Below, in pieces: positions 26,355-36,722 of a stretch of 64,000 nt of DNA (position 1 is the first letter of the stretch; each line of letters opens with the position of its first letter). The DNA lies in assembly GCA_937876245.1 (NCBI GenBank), contig CALEGP010000023.1, forward strand, positions 20,106 through 84,105, given 5' to 3'. This stretch comes from an uncultured Actinomycetes bacterium. GTDB lineage: Bacteria; Actinomycetota; Actinomycetes; Nanopelagicales; Nanopelagicaceae. A program made the position numbers and the translations under genes. The notes beneath the pieces were generated by a model. It did not search any database, had not been told where the DNA came from, and saw only the letters and a program-made list of their open reading frames with translations.

Positions 26355-27350
26355 TTATTGGGCAAACTTGTCGAACTTAAGCTCAATTTGGTTTGCAATC
26401 TCAGTCATAGTTCCCATGATGGAAAGTGTTTCATCCAGTGGCAACATCGGTGACTCTTTTTCCCCAGCACGAAAACATCGGGCAAATTCAATAGCCTCCT
26501 CGCGCAAGCCCTGTCCACGATACAACTTATCCGAACCAGCAATCACATCATCTTTGTAATCTATAACTCTCCAGGTAGTCGGGAAATAGAAAGTCCGATC
26601 TATCTCCAGCCGGGCATCACTTCCGATGATAACTGCACGGTTTGGTGTTGCGGCAAGGTTTGTTGTGTTCAGCAGTGCCTGGGCGCCTGATGGGTACTCC
26701 AAAATAATCGACGTTTGGCCATCAACCCCAGTAAATGCCTTTGTGCTTCTTGCAGTAATTCGCGATGGCGTACCTAAAACCATCGAGGCAAATGAAACTG
26801 GATAGATTCCTAAGTCGAATAGCGCTCCGCCGCCAAACTCTGGGGCGAAGAGGCGAAAGTTTGGATCTTTTGCAAACCATTGGCCGTGATCGGCTCGAAC
26901 TGAAATAATTTCACCGAGTATTCCGGATTTAATCACTTCGCGGATTTTAATCATGTGTGGCAAGTATCGTGCCCACATCGCTTCCATCAGTAGCAAATTC
27001 TTTGACCGAGCGGTATCGATCATTGTCTTTGCCTCGTCTTGGCTCATTGCAAATGGCTTCTCACAGAGAACTGGTTTGCCAGCATTCAAGGCCAATAAGG
27101 TGTCTCGCATATGCATTGGGTGGTGCGTCGCGACATAAACACCATCGACGTCAGGATCATTGACTAACTTCTGATAAGAATCATGTCTGTGAGAAATTGC
27201 GAATTGGTCGGCAAAAGCATCGGCTTTAACTTGGCTCCTGGAACCAACCGCAATTACGCGATGATCTGGCAGACGCAAAACATCCCTTGTGAATTGTTCA
27301 GCAATTCCACCAGCCCCTAAAATTCCCCAGCGAAAAGGTGTGACAGACAT
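26355..27350 (-). CDS. Gfo/Idh/MocA family oxidoreductase
   Basis: This 331-residue NAD(P)-dependent oxidoreductase has the Rossmann start RWGILGAGGIAEQFTRDV, the conserved CEKPFAM (Lys in the active site, about residues 97-103) and GGGALFDLGIYPV near 170-182. Family members act on sugars, inositols or dihydrodiols; the substrate cannot be deduced. It precedes the nucleotidyltransferase on the same strand by 32 bases, so a role in sugar-nucleotide or polyol metabolism is possible. Confidence 0.9.
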   Translation of the reverse strand: MSVTPFRWGILGAGGIAEQFTRDVLRLPDHRVIAVGSRSQVKADAFADQFAISHRHDSYQKLVNDPDVDGVYVATHHPMHMRDTLLALNAGKPVLCEKPFAMSQDEAKTMIDTARSKNLLLMEAMWARYLPHMIKIREVIKSGILGEIISVRADHGQWFAKDPNFRLFAPEFGGGALFDLGIYPVSFASMVLGTPSRITARSTKAFTGVDGQTSIILEYPSGAQALLNTTNLAATPNRAVIIGSDARLEIDRTFYFPTTWRVIDYKDDVIAGSDKLYRGQGLREEAIEFARCFRAGEKESPMLPLDETLSIMGTMTEIANQIELKFDKFAQ

Positions 27351-27470
27351 CTTGGCTCTCCTTTAGTAATTTGTAGTTCTCTTTTTAATATTCACAATTC
27401 TATTGGAGGCACGCAGATTTTTATAGAGGAACTAGCAAAACCGTAACTCTTTTTGAAAATGAAAAGAGAA

Positions 27471-27534
27471 TCGGGCTTTGGATTGAGCAAGAGACTCGGC
27501 GTATTTCCGTCCCACGCTAGTGGCCAAAGCCCGA
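27471..27534 (-). terminator. long-loop stem downstream of uraA
   Basis: Bases 27471-27481 (TCGGGCTTTGG) pair perfectly with 27524-27534 over an 11-base stem enclosing 42 bases. Read on the minus strand it lies just after uraA and is followed by a T-rich stretch (TTCTCTTTTCATTTTC), which suits a terminator. The long loop with an inner GCGT/ACGC pairing makes a structured RNA possible too. Confidence 0.5.
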
Positions 27535-27554
27535 CTTCTTGAAGCCAATTGCGG

Positions 27555-28817
27555 CTATTCAGCCCTTCCGGCTGCCTTATTGAGCGCCCGAAGAACCTGA
27601 TAGCCAACTACGGCAACCAAGGTTCCGTTGACGATTCCACCAAAAGAATAATCCCCACGCGTCCATGACATATCAGCAATACCAATAATCAAGGTCGTTG
27701 CGGCTATGAAGAGATTTGTTGAGTTTCCGAAGTTGACCTTGTTTTCGATCCAAATCTTTGCTCCTAGTACACCGATCATTCCGTAAAGAGCAACGCCTAC
27801 TCCGCCAAGAACCCCAGCAGGTGTCGCGCTAAGAATTGCACCAAATTTTGGTGAGAGGGAAAGCAGAATCGCTCCTACGCCAGCTACCCAATAAGCAGCT
27901 GTTGAATAGATGCGAGTGGCCGCCATAACTCCGATATTTTCTGCATAAGTAGTTGTACCAGACCCGCCGCCGATTCCGGCAAGCGTAGTTGCAACACCAT
28001 CTGCAAATAGGGCATTGCCCATTTGATCATCTAAATCTTTTCCGGTCATAGCTGCAACAGCTTTAACATGCCCGACGTTTTCTGCAATTAAAACCAGTAC
28101 AACAGGAACGAATAGCAGGATGGCATTCATGTTGAATGTTGGGGTTGTAAATAGCGGCATTGCAACCCACTTAGCCGCCCGAACGTTATCAAAACTGATA
28201 TCGCCGGCAAAAGCTGCATAAATATAGCCGACTACGATTCCGGCAAAAATACTTATTCGCCCAAGAAATCCCTTAGAAATAGCGCCGATAAGGGCAATGG
28301 CCGCAAGAGTAATAATTGCAGTTACTGGCGCCTGCTTAAAATTATTGTTCGCAGCGCTAGCTAGGTTTAGGCCAATAATCATCACGATCGAACCTGTGAC
28401 TATTGGCGGTAATAACCAATTAATCCAACCAATTCCAACTGCATTTACGATAAGTCCTACAGCAGCAAGAATTACGCCAGTTGCAACTACGCCGCCCAGC
28501 GCAACAGCCATGCCACCATTTGTCATTGCTGCACTTATTGGTGCGAGGAATGCGAAGGATGAACCCAAATAGCTGGGTACTTTGTTTTTCGTTAAAGTAA
28601 GAAAAATAAGTGTTCCAACGCCTGAGAATAAGAGAGTTGTGCTGGGTGGAAACCCAGTAATAATCGGAACCAAGAAAGTTGCGCCAAACATTGCGGCTAT
28701 GTGTTGAACGCCAACTCCAATAGTTAGTGGCCATGCTAAGCGTTCATCTGGTTTTACGACTTCACTATCTGAAATTGATTTGCCATTTCCATGAAGTTTC
28801 CAAGTTAAAAGCGACAT
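27555..28817 (-). CDS. uraA: NCS2 family uracil permease
   Basis: The start at ATG 28817 follows GGAAAGG and gives 420 residues; the longer frame to 28916 adds 33 residues not seen in the family. About 12 to 14 membrane helices carry the NCS2 uracil-branch signature: GVGVQHIAAMFGATFLVP at the N-terminus, LIAENVGHVKAVAAMTG with the substrate-binding Glu, and TTYAENIGVMAATRI. It imports uracil with protons. A palindromic hairpin lies just before the ribosome site. Confidence 0.93.
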   Translation of the reverse strand: MSLLTWKLHGNGKSISDSEVVKPDERLAWPLTIGVGVQHIAAMFGATFLVPIITGFPPSTTLLFSGVGTLIFLTLTKNKVPSYLGSSFAFLAPISAAMTNGGMAVALGGVVATGVILAAVGLIVNAVGIGWINWLLPPIVTGSIVMIIGLNLASAANNNFKQAPVTAIITLAAIALIGAISKGFLGRISIFAGIVVGYIYAAFAGDISFDNVRAAKWVAMPLFTTPTFNMNAILLFVPVVLVLIAENVGHVKAVAAMTGKDLDDQMGNALFADGVATTLAGIGGGSGTTTYAENIGVMAATRIYSTAAYWVAGVGAILLSLSPKFGAILSATPAGVLGGVGVALYGMIGVLGAKIWIENKVNFGNSTNLFIAATTLIIGIADMSWTRGDYSFGGIVNGTLVAVVGYQVLRALNKAAGRAE

Positions 28818-28846
28818 CGCTTTCCTTTCCATTTCAGTTCGAATCA

Positions 28847-28863
28847 CCATAGGAGCTCTATGG
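28847..28863. promoter_or_regulatory. inverted repeat in the uraA leader
   Basis: CCATAG and CTATGG flank GAGCT; the pairing extends to CACC/GGTG with one bulged base. It lies about 30 bases before the uraA start codon, next to its ribosome site, and could be an operator or an RNA hairpin limiting translation. Confidence 0.4.
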
Positions 28864-28988
28864 GTGGGAAGGTTAAAAAATGGTAGTTCGTTACGCGCGA
28901 GTAACAGCGCAGGCACTAGGAAGTTTTGGAGCCTTTTTAAGGCGCGTTGCTCTGGTCAGGCTAAATTCGGCCCAAATTTATTGCTAAT

Positions 28989-29591
28989 TTAGAGAGTGAA
29001 ACTTGGGTAGTCATCCGTTACAAGGGCTATGGCGTAACCATAAACGCGATTCCAGAACTCAATAGTACCGAGAACAAAGTTGGCAATATTTTCCGGATAG
29101 CTTCCTGTTGCGCTTGTAATTATCCAAGCAAAAAAAGTCAGAACCAAGGCAACAACACAATACATAATTCCGACAACATAAAGAGGAATCGCGAAAATCC
29201 ATTTAACTAATGGCAAAATTCTTGAAAGCTTCTTGCCACCATCAATTTTGGGCAGTTCAACTTTGATATTTGCATTGGCTTCGATTGATGGATATTCATC
29301 TGTTAGCAGAAGCACATAAGCCGCGATACGCGCATTTAGTTCCAACATTGCCTGATTAAATTTTAAAACATAGCTGGGATAGATACCTCGAACGAGCAAC
29401 GCAAGGAGCACTGGAGCAAAGAGAATTCCGCCAAATGAAACACCAACATGTACTGATTGAGTAAAGGAGGATATGAAAATAATTATTGGGAGCGCTAAGA
29501 CGCCACGGAAAAATACCGATTTTCGATCTCGATTGGTGAGTTGAATTTCGATAGAAGTTTCGACTTGATTGGAAAATTCGACGCTATTCAT
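28989..29591 (-). CDS. DUF4389 family membrane protein
   Basis: The 200-residue protein has about four membrane helices in two groups (about 32-52 and 55-70; 132-155 and 158-182) and the paired motif YLLLTDEYPS and ALVTDDYPSF that marks DUF4389. The two copies of the D[ED]YPS motif suggest internal duplication. Function is unknown. It is 11 bases downstream of argG on the same strand. Confidence 0.85.
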   Translation of the reverse strand: MNSVEFSNQVETSIEIQLTNRDRKSVFFRGVLALPIIIFISSFTQSVHVGVSFGGILFAPVLLALLVRGIYPSYVLKFNQAMLELNARIAAYVLLLTDEYPSIEANANIKVELPKIDGGKKLSRILPLVKWIFAIPLYVVGIMYCVVALVLTFFAWIITSATGSYPENIANFVLGTIEFWNRVYGYAIALVTDDYPSFTL

Positions 29592-29602
29592 TTTTACATC
29601 TC

Positions 29603-30946
<1,344 letters not shown>

Positions 30947-31083
30947 CTAGGACATCATTCGTGCCCGCCAAAAAATAAAGAGCCAATTCAAGTGCTGCCT
31001 GGCGGTTCATACGACTAGCGCATCACCGGAGCGCGGTTATTTGCAGTTTATTCCTCCCTGGAATGCTTCGGAGTTAATTGTTG

Positions 31084-31449
31084 CTACTCAAGTGATATCC
31101 GCAATATCTCACTTAATGCCACTTTCCGAAGTGATTCGAGCGGAATTTCTACTAACTCACGTATTGTCTTGGTGCTTGCCTTTCGATTGTCCAACTCCAC
31201 CAAAATCTCGACTAACTGGATTTCAGGAATATCCAAAATGATCTGAGAACCCCGCGCCTGCGTTCTCTTCAATTCCTCTAGCAATCTTGAAATTTTAGCC
31301 AGGCGATAATTAATTGCATCCCCTGCTATTTGTCGAAGCGCAGCGTCCTTACTTATTTCGGAACTATCAATAAAGTTTAGTGAGTTAACAACTTTCCCAA
31401 TATTTTCGAGAATCTCATTAAGGCGTTCAGAGGCTTGAGAATTGTTCAT
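31084..31449 (-). CDS. hypothetical helical protein
   Basis: The frame of 121 residues is almost entirely predicted helix (NEILENIGKVVNSL, INYRLAKISRLLEELKRTQ) with a C-terminal IRELVEIPLESLRKVALSEIL stretch. No family is recognised. Its first 15 bases overlap the longest frame of the divergent HNH gene, whose true start is probably downstream. Composition is protein-like, but evidence is otherwise thin. Confidence 0.5.
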   Translation of the reverse strand: MNNSQASERLNEILENIGKVVNSLNFIDSSEISKDAALRQIAGDAINYRLAKISRLLEELKRTQARGSQIILDIPEIQLVEILVELDNRKASTKTIRELVEIPLESLRKVALSEILRISLE

Positions 31450-31557
31450 TGGTCAATTATGTCTTATCCCTGGGAGATTTCACCTCTGCCGCCTTTTGTT
31501 TTTGCAGGCTGCTGGTTTGTTTTTGCGGACTGCTGGACAAATCAGCGGCTGCTCACA

Positions 31558-33111
31558 ATGAAAAGTTATCAACAATCAATCCTTGAAACTGCCATAACCG
31601 AAACATTATTTACTTCTAATGTCAGTCGCAGGCATGATAATTCTCTTATGCAGAAAATTTCCGACAATAAAGACGATAGAAGAGTGCTTAGTAACCGAGT
31701 CGCAGAGTTTTTGCACCTCCCGGCCGGGATAGAGGCGGTTAATGAACTCTGGGAAATATCCCCAGAAAATTTGGATTATGCGGGTCGCGTTGATTATTTG
31801 GCGGCGCTTGAAAGACAGAGTGGTTGGTTTAATGTTTGGATGCAAAATGCAATTGTCGTGGTCGCTGGAAGTGAACCCAGTCGGACGGATTCAATGTACT
31901 CCGGGGTCGATGATTCAGAACGTGAAGAAATTGCAACAGCGTTGCGTATGTCTGGATCAACTGCCCAAGGACGAATTGACGTAGCGCGCACTCTGACTCA
32001 GTATCTTCCGGGTGCCACCGCCGCCCTCGCTGTAGGCGATATTTCTCCCGCCCATGCGAATGTAATTGCTAGGGAGAGCGCGCAACTTATCCGCCAAGGT
32101 GTGGCTCCTGAAGTTCTCAAGTTGATTGAAGAGCAAGCAATTGCCCATGCCGAATTTCATACTCCTGCCCAGGTAGCGAACAAGGTTCGCTCCGCTATAG
32201 CTATGTTCGCCCCTGAGCAATTCGAGGCTGCTGTGGTCGAGGAAGTAGTTTCAAGAAAGGTTTCTTGCTACCCAAATGCAAATGGGATGGCCACTATTGT
32301 GGCTTTTCTTCCTGCCCCAGATGCTCAAACAATTATGCTGGCAATTGATCGATTGGCCTATAAAACTAATGGAATAGCAAAAGATAAATTACGGGCATTT
32401 CGAAAGAATTCTCGTAATAGTCCAGATAGAGATTCACTATTGGGCCATTCGCAACCAAAAACACAGTCCAGTTCAAGTAGTAGTGCTGATGCCGATGATC
32501 TTGAGCGATTCAACCTTACTGACTTTAGTGCGGACCTTATGGATCCGATGGACGCCCACCGCGCCGATGCTATGACTGCTATCGCTGCCCTCTTTCTAGA
32601 GACTAGTGAAGAGCAGGTGATGAATCATGGTCGACCAGTTACAGTAAATCTGACAATTGATTTACCAACACTTCTCGGGCTCGCTGATAATCCTGGTCAA
32701 TTGAGTGGGTATGGGCCAATTCCTGCAGCAGTAGCGCGCGAACTCGCCGCTGATGGAAAATGGCGAAAATTCATTACCGACCCAACTACGGGCAATCTGC
32801 TTAACTTTGGACGCGAAAGTTATTTACCACCACAAGCCTTGCGTGATTTTCTTCTAGCTCGAGACAAAACCTGTCGATTCCCCGGATGCAGAAGATCAGG
32901 AGTTAAAAATGAAATTGATCATGCTTATCCTTGGGAGAAGGGCGGGGAAACCTCGCCTAAGAATCTTGGCCTACTTTGCAAACGACACCACCAACTTAAG
33001 ACACACGGGGGTTGGAAGTTAGAAAGTTTCGAGGACGGTTCTTGTGAGTGGACTTCGCCTCTTGGAAAAAAGAGGTTTGTTCCAGCAAGGCCAATGGGTG
33101 AAGTCGCCTAA
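31558..33111 (+). CDS. DUF222 and HNH endonuclease domain protein (13E12 type)
   Basis: The product has a DUF222 domain (about residues 60-400 from the chosen start) and a C-terminal HNH nuclease domain: CRFPGC, then EIDHAYPWEKGG, NLGLLCKRHHQLKTHGGW. Such proteins are scattered in actinobacteria, often in several copies, and behave as semi-mobile genes related to the mycobacterial 13E12 repeat family; the target is not established. The frame is open back to 31435, but the extra 41 residues come from a repeated T- and G-rich stretch (FVFAGCWFVFADCW) and overlap the divergent gene, so ATG 31558 is preferred without a clear ribosome site. Confidence 0.85.
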   Translation: MKSYQQSILETAITETLFTSNVSRRHDNSLMQKISDNKDDRRVLSNRVAEFLHLPAGIEAVNELWEISPENLDYAGRVDYLAALERQSGWFNVWMQNAIVVVAGSEPSRTDSMYSGVDDSEREEIATALRMSGSTAQGRIDVARTLTQYLPGATAALAVGDISPAHANVIARESAQLIRQGVAPEVLKLIEEQAIAHAEFHTPAQVANKVRSAIAMFAPEQFEAAVVEEVVSRKVSCYPNANGMATIVAFLPAPDAQTIMLAIDRLAYKTNGIAKDKLRAFRKNSRNSPDRDSLLGHSQPKTQSSSSSSADADDLERFNLTDFSADLMDPMDAHRADAMTAIAALFLETSEEQVMNHGRPVTVNLTIDLPTLLGLADNPGQLSGYGPIPAAVARELAADGKWRKFITDPTTGNLLNFGRESYLPPQALRDFLLARDKTCRFPGCRRSGVKNEIDHAYPWEKGGETSPKNLGLLCKRHHQLKTHGGWKLESFEDGSCEWTSPLGKKRFVPARPMGEVA

Positions 33112-33131
33112 CAATTAGTTATTCTAGTCTT

Positions 33132-33413
33132 ATGGAATCTTTAGCACTTATTGTCTCAGCCATGATCTTAATTTCTATCCTTGGCGCTCCAATCGGATGG
33201 CTCGTTCTCAAAATTCCAACTCATAAAAACCGAACAACCCTTCTGAAAAAACTGGCTTCCTTTTTCTTCTCACTTCTAGGATTAATGATTGGATTAACCA
33301 TATTGTTGACTGGGCCAGCTATTGGGGGCGTAATTATTTCGATATTTTCAATATCTTCAGCAATTTTTGTTCTTACCAAAATTTGGCTAGATAAGACTTA
33401 TTGGGAACACTGA
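33132..33413 (+). CDS. small membrane protein of unknown function
   Basis: This 93-residue product contains three or so hydrophobic segments (about 3-28, 42-62, 64-85) separated by a short basic loop (THKNRTTLLKK). No family is recognised. It starts 20 bases after the HNH gene on the same strand and ends shortly before the 3' end of the oppositely oriented tmRNA gene. Confidence 0.6.
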   Translation: MESLALIVSAMILISILGAPIGWLVLKIPTHKNRTTLLKKLASFFFSLLGLMIGLTILLTGPAIGGVIISIFSISSAIFVLTKIWLDKTYWEH

Positions 33414-33471
33414 TTTGGGCCAACTAAACCAACGGTTTGGCTAACCCAAATTACATTCGGTAAATCGATAG

Positions 33472-33842
33472 TGGAGGTGCCGGGAATCGAACCCGGGTCC
33501 TCTAGTACTCAATCAGGGCTTCTACGGGCGTAGTGTTCTATTCGTTTTCTCAGTCCTGACTCTCACAAACACATGTAGTCAACGAACTCAGTTACAGATT
33601 TATTTCCCCGATAGTGTCTGTAACACCATTATCAAGTGAGCTCTCTAGCGACGCTAACATCCAAGCCGAGAGCACTCTTGGGTTAACGGATTCACTTAAA
33701 TCGCTTATGCAGCGATAGCGAAATCAGTGCGATTTGCATCTGCACTTATGTGTTGCACGGGTTTCATGGTTTACGAGATCATCCCGGCTTCCTCGGCCCG
33801 CTTCACCTGACTCAACAACTAAAGTCGAGACCGTTCACCCCC
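33472..33842 (-). ncRNA. ssrA: transfer-messenger RNA (tmRNA)
   Basis: On the minus strand the RNA begins GGGGGTGAACGG and ends in a TTCGATTC T-loop followed by CACCTCC and A; the first seven bases pair with the last seven of the acceptor (one G-U). CCA is not encoded. The tag reading frame gives ADANRTDFAIAA then TAA, close to the actinobacterial type ADSNQRDYALAA. It tags stalled nascent proteins for proteolysis together with SmpB, whose gene lies 172 bases further on. Confidence 0.95.
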
Positions 33843-34014
33843 ATATTGGTTGTGGAACATGAAGCAATTTACTTTTCTATATTCAGTTTTTCCACTCCCA
33901 GATCTCAAATACAATTCCTTATAGATTGAATTTGAAATCAAGATCGAGGTTATGGAGGACCTATTCTAATCTGTCCGAGAAGATATCCCTAAACATAATT
34001 TGATTGCAGTGGCT

Positions 34015-34506
34015 CTAGCGCTCGGATTTGCCCGAAGTACGTCTGGAAAGTTCGCGAGTAATTTCACGATTCGCTTGCTGCTCCATAAGAGTTGCTCGCT
34101 TGTCATGAGCCTTCTTGCCCTTTGCAAGCGCCAATTCGATCTTGGCTTTTCCATCCTTAAAATAAATTGAGAGCGGAACAAGGGTCAATCCCCCTTGTTT
34201 TGTTTCGGCTGCCAACTTGTCAATCTCTTTTTTATGGACCAGCAATTTGCGTTCTCGGCGAGGAGTGTGATTATTCCAAGTACCCTCGGTGTATTCCGGA
34301 ATATGAACGCCACTTAACCAAAGTTCGCCATTAGTTATCATGGCGAAACCGTCGATTAGCGAAGCCCTTCCGGCGCGAAGCGATTTGACTTCGGTACCGC
34401 TTAAAACAATCCCGCACTCGAAAACTTCTTCGATAAAGTAGTCGTGGCGTGCACTCTTATTTTGTGCAATTAATTTCCTGCCGAGCTCCTTCACCACATT
34501 GACCAC
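34015..34506 (-). CDS. smpB: tmRNA-binding protein SmpB
   Basis: The 163-residue protein matches SmpB throughout: [38 protein letters not shown], and the basic tail [20 protein letters not shown] that enters the mRNA channel. It binds the tRNA-like part of tmRNA and delivers it to stalled ribosomes. The first codon is GTG with several GTG alternatives nearby, so the exact start is uncertain. Part of the block prfB-ftsE-ftsX-S41 protease-smpB-ssrA, all on one strand. Confidence 0.97.
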   Translation of the reverse strand: MVNVVKELGRKLIAQNKSARHDYFIEEVFECGIVLSGTEVKSLRAGRASLIDGFAMITNGELWLSGVHIPEYTEGTWNNHTPRRERKLLVHKKEIDKLAAETKQGGLTLVPLSIYFKDGKAKIELALAKGKKAHDKRATLMEQQANREITRELSRRTSGKSER

Positions 34507-34590
34507 CCCCTCTTAAATATTGAAATGACTTAATTCGATTCTTACCTAAGGATACGCTGAATCCCGAACTCTCTCCTCTAGAAGAAGGTG

Positions 34591-35745
34591 TTACTCAACA
34601 TTTATGGCAGAAAGTCCGCCCAAGACAAGAAGTGCTTTGCCTATCTCTTCATTTTCTGGAACTAAAAGATCAGGAGAAATTCCTATTTGGTCAATGGTGC
34701 GACCATTTGGAGTCCGATATTTTCCTATCGTAATTTCCATTTTTGAACCATCCACCAAATCAATAATCTCCTGGACGGTGCCCTTGCCGTAACTATTTTC
34801 TCCAAGAATTACTGCTCGATTTCTATCTTGAAGAGCTCCTGCAATAACTTCTGCAGAACTGGCGGTCAGTCGATTTATTAGAACCGTCATAGGGGCTAAA
34901 TCAGCGCTAAGATTTTTAGACTCTAAAATAACCGGCGTATTATTTTTCCTCGAATAGGAAACTATTGTTCCTTGATTAAGAAAAAGTGAAGACACTTCAA
35001 CAGCAACATCAATTAGTCCGCCTGGATTGTCGCGAAGATCTAGCACAATTCCATTTTTATGCGGATATTTTTCAAGCGCGGTGGCAACTTCACTTGCCAC
35101 CTCTCCTGTAATGGCAGAGACTTGTATGTAAATAACTTTCCGAGCCAATTGATATGCAACGACATCTCCATCGAAAAGTGATTCTCTCGTCATCTTTAGT
35201 CGAATTTGCTGTTGGTTACGATCAAGCCCAATTTGAAGTTTGCTTCCGGGGATTCCGCGAAGTTGGGCCACGGCCGTGGCGACTGATGCCCCATCCATTG
35301 GGATTCCATTGATATCAATAAGAGCATCTAAAACTTCTATTCCTGCACGATCAGCAGGAGATTTTGGCTGAACATTTGAAACCTCGAGCAGTCCTGTCTT
35401 ATTTTTTCGGATCCAGATACCAATTCCACTATAACGACCCTCTAGCGTCTGCTTCAAATATTTCACCGAATCTTGCGGGAAATAGTTCGCCCATTGATCA
35501 CCAGTAGCCTTCAGTACGGCTTCGATTGCCGCGCGTTCTAATACATTTCGCTTCGGGGGGGAATGATATTTCGTAAGAACTTTTTCAATTGATTGATCCA
35601 CTGGAGATCTATTTCTCGATTGTCCGACATAGTCGCCAATACCAAATACCAATATAAGAGCTAGTGACGTAATAGCAGCTGTGATGTTAAATTTCGTGTT
35701 GCGAAAACGAGCCTTAATTAGTTGCCACGGCGAATACATTTGCAA
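34591..35745 (-). CDS. C-terminal processing protease, S41 family
   Basis: The 384-residue protein has one N-terminal membrane helix (about 20-40), a PDZ domain (YSGIGIWIRKN to GIPGSKLQIGL, about 110-185) and an S41 catalytic domain. The serine is in LTASSAEVIAGAL and the general-base lysine in NSYGKGTVQ. It cleaves proteins outside the membrane near their C-termini. It stands between ftsX and smpB as in other actinobacteria, so a role near division is possible by context. Confidence 0.93.
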   Translation of the reverse strand: MQMYSPWQLIKARFRNTKFNITAAITSLALILVFGIGDYVGQSRNRSPVDQSIEKVLTKYHSPPKRNVLERAAIEAVLKATGDQWANYFPQDSVKYLKQTLEGRYSGIGIWIRKNKTGLLEVSNVQPKSPADRAGIEVLDALIDINGIPMDGASVATAVAQLRGIPGSKLQIGLDRNQQQIRLKMTRESLFDGDVVAYQLARKVIYIQVSAITGEVASEVATALEKYPHKNGIVLDLRDNPGGLIDVAVEVSSLFLNQGTIVSYSRKNNTPVILESKNLSADLAPMTVLINRLTASSAEVIAGALQDRNRAVILGENSYGKGTVQEIIDLVDGSKMEITIGKYRTPNGRTIDQIGISPDLLVPENEEIGKALLVLGGLSAINVE

Positions 35746-35811
35746 ATTCTCCTAGCAAAGCGACGAATTAGCAAAGTTACACAAGAATTAAGCCTTCCGG
35801 GAATTAAGCGC

Positions 35812-36714
35812 CTAGACTTTTAGGTATTTACGCAAGGTTAGTACTGATGCGACCGCAGAAACGACGAACCCAGTTAAGAGAAGTATTGCTGAGGCAAACC
35901 AAACATCTGACCAAGTGAAGAATTTAGTAAAACTTAAAAGTGGCGCAATTCTGGAATCAACAAGTAGTTTGAACGCTGATAGGAGTCCGACCGAAAATAT
36001 CCATCCCACCATTGCAGAAAAAATTCCTTCCAGCAAGAATGGCAACTGTATTGAAAATGATGAGGCGCCGACCAGTTTCATAACGCCTGTTTCACGACGC
36101 CTGTTAAATGCGGCAATTCGAAGGGTATTACTGATGAGCAGCGCTGCCGTTAATACGCTAGCCAAACCGATGGCCAGAGCACCATCCCTTAGAACACCCA
36201 AAAGTTTGAAGAATTTTTCCAAAATGCTTCTTTGGTCTTGAACCGAATCAACGCCTGGTCTTCCGGCAAATGCACTTTGCATTACGGAAAATTGCGTTGG
36301 GTCTTTTAATTTAACTCTGTAAGATTCTGGTAGTTGATCTTCTGTCACATTCTGTGCAATTGCCGAATCTTTAAATCTCTCCTGGAAATGCACATATGCT
36401 TCGGATTGAGATTCGTAGTACACAGTTTGAACTACTGGCAGCGCTTCAATATCTGCTTTAATTAAATCTCGTTGTTCCTGTGAAACCGGTCCTCCGCCAC
36501 AGGATGCGCTCTCAGACAGGGTTCCACAGAGAAACACTGAAACTTCGATTTTGTCATACCAATAATCTTTCATCACGCGAACTTGGGAGTTGGCAAGCAA
36601 GCCAATACCAAGGAGCGTCAGTGAGATAGCTACAGTAATTACAACAGCAAATGTCATAGTTAGATTTCGGCGCAGGCCGATTCTTACTTCGCTAAAAAGA
36701 AATCCAGCTCTCAT
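35812..36714 (-). CDS. ftsX: cell division ABC transporter permease FtsX
   Basis: This 300-residue protein has the FtsX layout: one membrane helix near the N-terminus (RRNLTMTFAVVITVAISLTL, about 15-37), a large extracellular domain (about 40-170; with PESYRVKLKDPTQF), then three helices at the C-terminus. With FtsE it forms the division-site complex that activates peptidoglycan hydrolases. It begins 8 bases after ftsE. Confidence 0.95.
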   Translation of the reverse strand: MRAGFLFSEVRIGLRRNLTMTFAVVITVAISLTLLGIGLLANSQVRVMKDYWYDKIEVSVFLCGTLSESASCGGGPVSQEQRDLIKADIEALPVVQTVYYESQSEAYVHFQERFKDSAIAQNVTEDQLPESYRVKLKDPTQFSVMQSAFAGRPGVDSVQDQRSILEKFFKLLGVLRDGALAIGLASVLTAALLISNTLRIAAFNRRRETGVMKLVGASSFSIQLPFLLEGIFSAMVGWIFSVGLLSAFKLLVDSRIAPLLSFTKFFTWSDVWFASAILLLTGFVVSAVASVLTLRKYLKV

Positions 36715-36722
36715 TTTTTCCC

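Noticed and set aside
31558..33111. HNH/DUF222 gene as part of an insertion sequence
   Set aside because: No terminal inverted repeats, target duplication or transposase were found around it.
33966..34181. Frame of 71 residues overlapping smpB
   Set aside because: It is a frame-shifted shadow of the smpB 3' end on the same strand; the smpB frame is convincing.
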